DNA of 64,000 nt from JAICXG01 sp963801255 (lineage in GTDB: Bacteria > Verrucomicrobiota > Verrucomicrobiia > Chthoniobacterales > UBA10450), in assembly GCA_963801255.1 (NCBI GenBank), contig CAWDEC010000011.1:7984-71983 (forward strand), read 5' to 3'. Positions 59,691 through 64,000 of this stretch are shown piece after piece. The notes below the pieces were generated by a model. The model was not told the DNA's origin, made no database searches, and saw nothing but the letters and a program-made list of their open reading frames with translations. Within the stretch, counting starts at the first letter, position 1, and the number at the start of each line of letters is the position of its first letter. A program made the position numbers and the translations under genes.

Positions 59691-60650
59691 ATGCGCAGAG
59701 CCATCCGACCGAAACCCTTGGAGGGAAATGTGACTCCGAAAGGGGCACGGTTCGCTTCCCCATCGTCGGATCAGGAGGTAATCCGACATCTTTCGCGCTC
59801 GCAGATCTTTAAAGATTACGAACAAGCTTTCAGCGAAGCGATGGGTTTGCCGCTCAATATCCGCGCGCACGGCTCTTGGTCGCCGTCGCATCATGGGAAA
59901 AAAGACGAGGACTCATTCGCCTCTATTTTGACTCGCTTCAATAAGGCGCGCTCGGCCTGCCTCAAGGCCCAAACCGATGCCTCAGGCGATGCGGAATCGA
60001 CCAGGCGCACGGTGACCTGGTTTGCCGGACTTTCTGAAAGTGCCGTCCCCGTGTATGCGGGCGATCGCATTCTTGGCTTTCTGGAGACGGGCGAAGTGAT
60101 GCTAAAGAATCCAAGCAAGAAACACTTTGCGGGAATTACTCGGCAGCTCCGCGCCTGGGGCTACAAGGCCGATTGGAAACGACTGGAACGAGCTTACTTT
60201 CGGTCGTGCGTCTTATCGCCGCGCCGCTACCGGGCGATGTTGCGATTGCTCAATATTTTTGCGGAGCATCTTTCTATCTTGTCGAATCAATTGGTGGTGA
60301 TGCGCGAAAAGGATGAGTCCGCTAACATGGCGCGCGCGCGGCAGTTCATCGAAACGCATCAAGCAGAACCGCTCTCGCTCGGACGGGTGGCCCGGTCGGC
60401 TAACATTAGCCGGCATTATTTTTGCAAGATGTTCAAGAAGGCGACGAAGGTGAATTTCGTCGACTACCTCTCCCGCGTGCGAGTGGAGAAAGCCAAGGCC
60501 CTTTTGCTCAACCCCAATTCGCGCGTGAGCGAAGTTGCCTTCGGCAGCGGATTTCAATCCATGACGAACTTCAATCGCGCTTTCCGGCGAATTGTCGGGC
60601 GATCTCCCACGCAATTCCGCAAATCGCTTCCCAGGCTGCGGCGTTCATAA
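59691..60650 (+). CDS. PocR-like sensor / AraC-family transcriptional regulator
   Basis: 319 residues from ATG 59691; an extension to 59592 adds basic non-homologous sequence. The N-terminal half (IRHLSRSQIFKDYEQAFSEAMGLPLNI, ARSACLKAQ, TVTWFAGLSESAVPVYAGDRILGFLETGEV) resembles PocR sensory domains, which bind hydrocarbon-like ligands. The C-terminal 100 residues are an AraC double helix-turn-helix: FIETHQAEPLSLGRVARSAN, ISRHYFCKMFKKAT and VAFGSGFQSMTNFNRAFRRI with VGRSPTQFRKS. Probably activates neighbouring stress genes; target unproven. Confidence 0.88.
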   Translation: MRRAIRPKPLEGNVTPKGARFASPSSDQEVIRHLSRSQIFKDYEQAFSEAMGLPLNIRAHGSWSPSHHGKKDEDSFASILTRFNKARSACLKAQTDASGDAESTRRTVTWFAGLSESAVPVYAGDRILGFLETGEVMLKNPSKKHFAGITRQLRAWGYKADWKRLERAYFRSCVLSPRRYRAMLRLLNIFAEHLSILSNQLVVMREKDESANMARARQFIETHQAEPLSLGRVARSANISRHYFCKMFKKATKVNFVDYLSRVRVEKAKALLLNPNSRVSEVAFGSGFQSMTNFNRAFRRIVGRSPTQFRKSLPRLRRS

Positions 60651-60709
60651 AAAGCGGCTAATTGGCGCAGGGTTAAGATTTCGGCTCCCCTGGGTTTCGC
60701 CGAGAGCAG

Positions 60710-61180
60710 CTATCTCGTGGAGGCGCTCGCCATTTCAGAGTTTCCAGGCGGTTGTTTCGTTTTCCCGCGCGCGATCGCTTTAAGGCTAACTGTTCCCAGG
60801 AGCAATTTTTCGGCGGTTATAACAGAAATGTCGCTGACCTTCGCCCGAAGCATGATTTCCTCCGCCTCCGCCACAGTCTGGTCTGCGAGGCAGCAGGCAC
60901 TGTTCTTATCCAGGTGCGCATCGAGCGGCTCTGTCTGCGGGTCATGACCCCGACCACCCACGTCCCGGTTCGTTTTGTCCTGCGAGAGGGTACCTAATAA
61001 CTCGCCGCGCTCATCCGTGACTGGTGAGGACTTAGTTGCGCACGCTTGCATCTCTTCCAAAGCCGCCTTGACCGAAGACTTAGAGGAAATGCTTCGCAGG
61101 GGCTCAATGATGTCCCTGACCTTGCGGGTGTCTAAATCGACGGGCTCGGAGCGGGCAGGCTTTACCTGTTTCTGTTTCAT
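60710..61180 (-). CDS. CBS-domain-pair protein
   Basis: 156 residues from ATG 61180 (MKQKQVKPARSEPVDLD). The CBS pair reads KVRDIIEPLRSISSKSSVKAALEEM, SPVTDERGELLGTLSQDK and then ADQTVAEAEEIMLRAKVSDISV, LLGTVSLKAIARG. Such stand-alone CBS proteins sense adenosine nucleotides. Convergent with the AraC gene and next to hsp20, the group looks like a stress-response set. Confidence 0.8.
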   Translation of the reverse strand: MKQKQVKPARSEPVDLDTRKVRDIIEPLRSISSKSSVKAALEEMQACATKSSPVTDERGELLGTLSQDKTNRDVGGRGHDPQTEPLDAHLDKNSACCLADQTVAEAEEIMLRAKVSDISVITAEKLLLGTVSLKAIARGKTKQPPGNSEMASASTR

Positions 61181-61300
61181 AATGCGGCGAGAGGTTTTGC
61201 TATCTGGGTAAAGGACGAATCGACTGATTGTTGCGGCTAAACAACACTGAGACGGGCGCACGGAACTCTCCGCACGCTCGCCGTTTTCGGTGTTAGCGAA

Positions 61301-61765
61301 TTACTTTACTTTCACCTCGAAAGCTTTTGTTCCTGCTCTCGTCGTTGTCGGGAGATGCACCTTTAGCACTCCGTCGTGGAACTCGGCCGTGACCGTTGTG
61401 CTATCGGTATCGTCCGGCAGCGTGAAGCTGCGCCGGAAGCTACCGAAGGACCGCTCGATGCGATGGAATTTCTTGTTATGATCTTCCTTCTCGTTCTTGC
61501 GCTCTCCGGAAACAGAGAGAATACCGTCTTCCACCGTCACTCTCACGTCGTCCCTCTTCATTTCAGGCAGGTCGGCTTTCAGGAGGTATTCGTGATCATC
61601 CTGACTGATGTCAACCTCCGGTGACCAATCTGCGGTGGCCAGGCTGTGGGGCTCGGCTATGCCCATTCTGCTCTGCATATTCGGCAATCCACCGAAGAAA
61701 CGAGTCAGGCGATTTTCCGCCTGGTTCATCTCTCTCAGCTGATTCCATGTAATTAATGTGTTCAT
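61301..61765 (-). CDS. Hsp20 small heat-shock protein
   Basis: 154 residues from ATG 61765 (MNTLITWNQLREMNQAENRL), 35 residues shorter than the open frame. The alpha-crystallin domain is complete: WSPEVDISQDDHEYLLKADL, DVRVTVEDGILSVSGERKNE, RSFGSFRRSFTLPDD and the closing FHDGVLKVHLP (A-x-x-x-x-G-V-L-type). It is an ATP-independent holdase that keeps unfolded proteins soluble. No CIRCE or sigma-32-like promoter could be recognised with confidence. Confidence 0.95.
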   Translation of the reverse strand: MNTLITWNQLREMNQAENRLTRFFGGLPNMQSRMGIAEPHSLATADWSPEVDISQDDHEYLLKADLPEMKRDDVRVTVEDGILSVSGERKNEKEDHNKKFHRIERSFGSFRRSFTLPDDTDSTTVTAEFHDGVLKVHLPTTTRAGTKAFEVKVK

Positions 61766-61999
61766 GTTTTTTGTCTTTCTGCATCGAGTTAAACCCATCC
61801 CGGCGGATCGCGCGCACCGCATATTGTCAGGCTCGACCCCGATCTTGTGCATCGCCATGGAGTTAGTCACAGGTCCGCAAGAGCATCACGATCGACTGGA
61901 CGCCGCGCGAGGGCGCGCGCCAAGATCAAAGTGCGTTCAAAGCGGAATCTCGCTCAAAGCCGTGAGTTGACTCTCAGGAGTTCCCCGCCTTCGGGCGCT

Positions 62000-62037
62000 G
62001 CCCAGCGCTTCGTACTGTCTATGTCGGTCGTTCCTAC
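62000..62037 (+). repeat. 38-bp direct repeat, right copy
   Basis: Right partner of 59090-59127. It is preceded by GGGAGTTCCCC-like GC-rich dyad sequence (GTTCCCCGCCTTCGGGCGCTG), which is absent at the left copy. Confidence 0.65.
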
Positions 62038-62280
62038 GATCATGAATTCCCTTCCCCAAGGCCGCTTTCACCTTCCAACTTCTCGCTGCCGTCCAATCTC
62101 GCTTTGTTAGGCCGGGCATTGTCGCTCGACCGCGTTTGCTCACGACCCTTGATCAAAGCACTGGCAACTCCTTTGTGTCCCACCCTTACCCATACCCCAG
62201 CATCTCTAACCGCTTGGAAACTTTGTCGGCGGCTTGTGTTACCCGGGACCTGCGTGCCGAAAATGTCGCAAAACTCTTGA

Positions 62281-62333
62281 CATTCATGGAGCCGGCTGCG
62301 CATAACGACCGTACACTTACGGTCCTCCCGTAA
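62281..62333 (+). pseudogene. 3' remnant of a PATR gene copy
   Basis: The last codons read NDRTLTVLP-stop, matching the NDLTLTVVP end of copy 1, and are followed by the same post-stop sequence (TAATTTC.ATC.AA). With the 5' remnant at 58928 this suggests one copy split by, or deleted around, the inserted stress genes. Confidence 0.6.
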
Positions 62334-62359
62334 TTTCCATCGAATCACGAACAAAATAT

Positions 62360-64000
62360 ATGAACAAGACAACTGCTTCACTTCTCATCACCGGTATTCT
62401 CGTTTTCGCCAATCGGTCGTATGCCGACAGCGCTACCTGGAGCGCCAGCCCCACAAGCAATATCTGGAATAAAGCCGCTAACTGGGTCCCGACGACGGTG
62501 CCCAACGGGCCGGCGGATACGGCCACCTTCGATGTCTCAAGCACGACTGATCTCACGTTCTCCGCACTAACGGAGGTTAATGGCATTAATTTCGATGCCG
62601 GCGCGAGCGCTTATACTTTTGAAGTCATTCCGCCGGTAACGCTGACCATCAGCGGCGCGGGAATCGTGAATAACTCTGGCACCACGCAGAACTTTGTCAC
62701 ACGAGATCATGCCGGCAAAGAAGGGCTTATTCTTTTTACCAATTCCGCCACGGCAGGCGATGGAGTCATTTTTACCAATAGAGGCAGTTCCTTTGCCGGA
62801 AACGTTGCTTCAACGGAGTTTCACGATAACTCGAACGCCGGCACGAGCACTTTCATCAACGTTGCTCCTTTCGCGGACTTTTCCGGCGGCGGAGTGACGG
62901 AGTTTTTCGATCAATCGAGCGCGGGCTCAAGCACGATTGTGAGTAAGTCGCCCAACCACGACATACTCGATGGTGGCCCCAGCCTCACTATCTTTCATGA
63001 TTCCTCGGCTGCCGGCAATGCCAACCTGATCTCTACCGCAGGTCCCGTCGGCGCCGACAGTTGGGGCGAGATAGACTTCATGGATCAATCGACGGCCGAA
63101 AACGCCGTGATCACTTTGGAGACTGGAAACAACGCCGGAGCCCTTCGCTTCTACGGCGACTCGACCGCCGGAAACGCACAGATCACCATCGGTGGCTTAC
63201 TTGACTTATATGATAACTCCAGCGCCGGCAACGCAGTGATCGTGCTCGAGGATGGTTCCTACGGCTCTATCACCGCCAATTCCTCGGGAGGGACGGCCGT
63301 TTTTCGGATTTTGGGGTCCGCGACCTTTGATATGCAACTCCACACCCTCCCCGGCATATCGGTGGGGTCGATTGAAGGCGACGGCACAATTCAGCTCAGC
63401 AAATATAATCTCACGATCGGGACTAACGACCAAAACACTGCTTTTTCCGGGTTAATCGAGGATCTGAGCGCGGCTGGCTCTTTAACTAAGGTAGGTCTTG
63501 GTACTCTGACTCTGAGCGGAACCAACACTTATGCAGCCGGGACGACGGTCGAAGCCGGCACGCTTGTAGTCACAAATAAAGCTGCCTCGGCGACGGGCAA
63601 AGGGCCAGTTCAGGTCAACGCCGGGACCCTGGGCGGACGCGGACTCATCACCGGGGCTGTCACCGTAGGCACCGGGAGCGGTGCCGGAGCGGTCCTGGCT
63701 CCGGCAGCCCGCGGCACTAAACAGACAACCCTGACCATGCAAAGCGCTCTCACTCTTCAGGCGGATGCCACTTACACTTGCACTGCGACGGCAAAACACG
63801 GCAGAGCGAGCACAGATGTGGTGGTGGCGAACGGTGTCACGATTAATGGCGCCGCCTTTTCGTTCCAGCCGGATGTGCAGGGAGTTCTACAGCCCGGCCT
63901 TGTCTTGACCGTGATCAGCAACACCGCCGCAACTCCGATCACCGGCACGTTCAGCAACCTCGCCGATGGCGCAATCATTACTGCGCACCGCACTAACTTC
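62360..64000 (+). CDS. secreted PATR beta-helix protein, copy 3 (partial at right edge)
   Basis: 547 codons without a stop to the window end; by alignment with copy 1 only about 15-20 residues are missing. Signal peptide MNKTTASLLITGILVFANRSYA, then DSATWSASPTSNIWNKAANW and PNGPADTATFD as in copy 1. Six or more helical-rung repeats follow (FHDNSNAGTSTF, FFDQSSAGSSTI, FHDSSAAGNANL, FMDQSTAENAVI, FYGDSTAGNAQI, LYDNSSAGNAVI), then the PATR motif LTKVGLGTLTLSGTNTYAAG. The end GAIITAHRTNF aligns with copy 1's GAIITVGSTNF. Likely surface-located; no barrel domain. Confidence 0.85.
   Translation, partial: MNKTTASLLITGILVFANRSYADSATWSASPTSNIWNKAANWVPTTVPNGPADTATFDVSSTTDLTFSALTEVNGINFDAGASAYTFEVIPPVTLTISGAGIVNNSGTTQNFVTRDHAGKEGLILFTNSATAGDGVIFTNRGSSFAGNVASTEFHDNSNAGTSTFINVAPFADFSGGGVTEFFDQSSAGSSTIVSKSPNHDILDGGPSLTIFHDSSAAGNANLISTAGPVGADSWGEIDFMDQSTAENAVITLETGNNAGALRFYGDSTAGNAQITIGGLLDLYDNSSAGNAVIVLEDGSYGSITANSSGGTAVFRILGSATFDMQLHTLPGISVGSIEGDGTIQLSKYNLTIGTNDQNTAFSGLIEDLSAAGSLTKVGLGTLTLSGTNTYAAGTTVEAGTLVVTNKAASATGKGPVQVNAGTLGGRGLITGAVTVGTGSGAGAVLAPAARGTKQTTLTMQSALTLQADATYTCTATAKHGRASTDVVVANGVTINGAAFSFQPDVQGVLQPGLVLTVISNTAATPITGTFSNLADGAIITAHRTNF

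Larger units (their letters stand above)
61766..62359. other. interval with family remnants, no intact gene
   Basis: Contains the probable hsp20 promoter, the right copy of the 38-bp repeat (62000-62037), a GTTAGGCC motif at 62107, and the 3' remnant of a PATR gene (62281-62333). No other coding sequence is supported. Confidence 0.5.
1..64000. repeat. Dispersed octamer CGTTAGGC / GCCTAACG (usually TCGTTAGGC)
   Basis: By eye I count about 26 CGTTAGGC and 16 GCCTAACG in the window, against roughly two expected for an 8-mer counted on both strands. Examples: 5033, 5056, 7347, 7480, 7490, 8171, 9047, 11520, 17090, 19010, 20193, 21113, 21150, 24161, 28724, 29455, 29486, 29532, 35361, 35932, 36071, 38556, 42986, 43822, 46086, 50014 and 55137. 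Copies lie inside lysC/thrC/clc, the dehydrogenase fusion, the propeller genes, metB-like, murJ and DUF2339 in both orientations, and at the 3' end of cassette spacers. In frame they read as SLG (with a TTA codon), VR (AGG), PN, or Ala-stop. Large stretches (12-17, 39-42 and 57-62 kb) have none. Exact totals need a computed count. Confidence 0.85.

Noticed and set aside
62136..62333. A 65-codon gene
   Set aside because: Only its last codons are family-like; they are the 3' remnant of a PATR gene, and the rest is unrelated spacer sequence.
1..64000. Integron integrase (intI) or other tyrosine recombinase
   Set aside because: No frame on either strand shows the R...HxxR...Y pattern or an IntI-type additional domain. 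The arrays are called integrase-less only within this window.
1..64000. Insertion sequence or transposase
   Set aside because: No DDE or HUH transposase-like frame and no paired terminal inverted repeats were seen, including around the 38-bp repeats and the PATR remnants.
1..64000. CRISPR array
   Set aside because: Repeats found are dispersed, unequal in spacing and not separated by uniform spacers; no cas gene is present.

Overview
The window looks like a chromosomal segment of a soil-type Verrucomicrobiota bacterium, most likely Spartobacteria/Chthoniobacterales. This is inferred from the protein families and not from any marker gene: beta-propeller proteins ending in tandem NISTR...GPSL modules, autotransporter-type beta-strand-repeat proteins, NDVWAVG repeat proteins, an ASPIC/FG-GAP protein and a DUF2339 giant. 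No rRNA, tRNA, CRISPR, transposase or integron integrase was recognised.

Layout. 1-3.7 kb (minus strand) is a short run of promoterless membrane-protein genes separated by textbook integron attC sites, with a TonB-type gene running off the left edge. 3.8-16 kb is ordinary chromosome: a GNAT enzyme, the clc-thrC-lysC group (chloride transport plus threonine/aspartate-family synthesis), a zinc-ribbon protein, RidA, and an infA / small zinc protein / fatty-acid desaturase operon beside an RRM RNA-binding protein. 17.5-31.1 kb holds core metabolism: a single-chain 2-oxoacid dehydrogenase E1alpha-E1beta-E2 fusion, two secreted propeller paralogues around a LuxR regulator, glutamate dehydrogenase divergent from a Cys/Met transsulfuration enzyme, and MurJ.

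31.3-50 kb is an accessory region of small, unrelated, mostly plus-strand genes (SnoaL-like, VOC, alpha/beta-hydrolases, methyltransferase, CPBP protease, DHFR-like, membrane and secreted unknowns). They are separated by attC-like spacers ending in TCTCGTTAGGC or a variant. One of these spacers aligns along its whole length with an attC of the left array, so I read the region as an integrase-less cassette array (CALIN-like) in opposite orientation. A Hint (intein-like) self-processing protein, a possibly operator-controlled oxidoreductase and a broken phospholipase D gene lie at its right end.

52-57 kb returns to chromosomal membrane proteins and a Nif3-like protein. 57-64 kb carries a tandem family of surface beta-helix proteins. 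Its middle copy is destroyed, and a stress cassette (PocR/AraC regulator, CBS protein, Hsp20) sits within it, bounded by a 38-bp direct repeat.

The most striking signal is the octamer CGTTAGGC/GCCTAACG. I count about 42 copies by eye where about 2 are expected. It lies inside conserved genes on both strands, forms inverted-pair terminators, and forms the R' core of the attC sites. It behaves like a DNA-uptake sequence and is also the attC core; whether these are one system or two is the main open question. Four genes carry apparent frameshifts, two of them near homopolymers, so residual assembly indels are possible.
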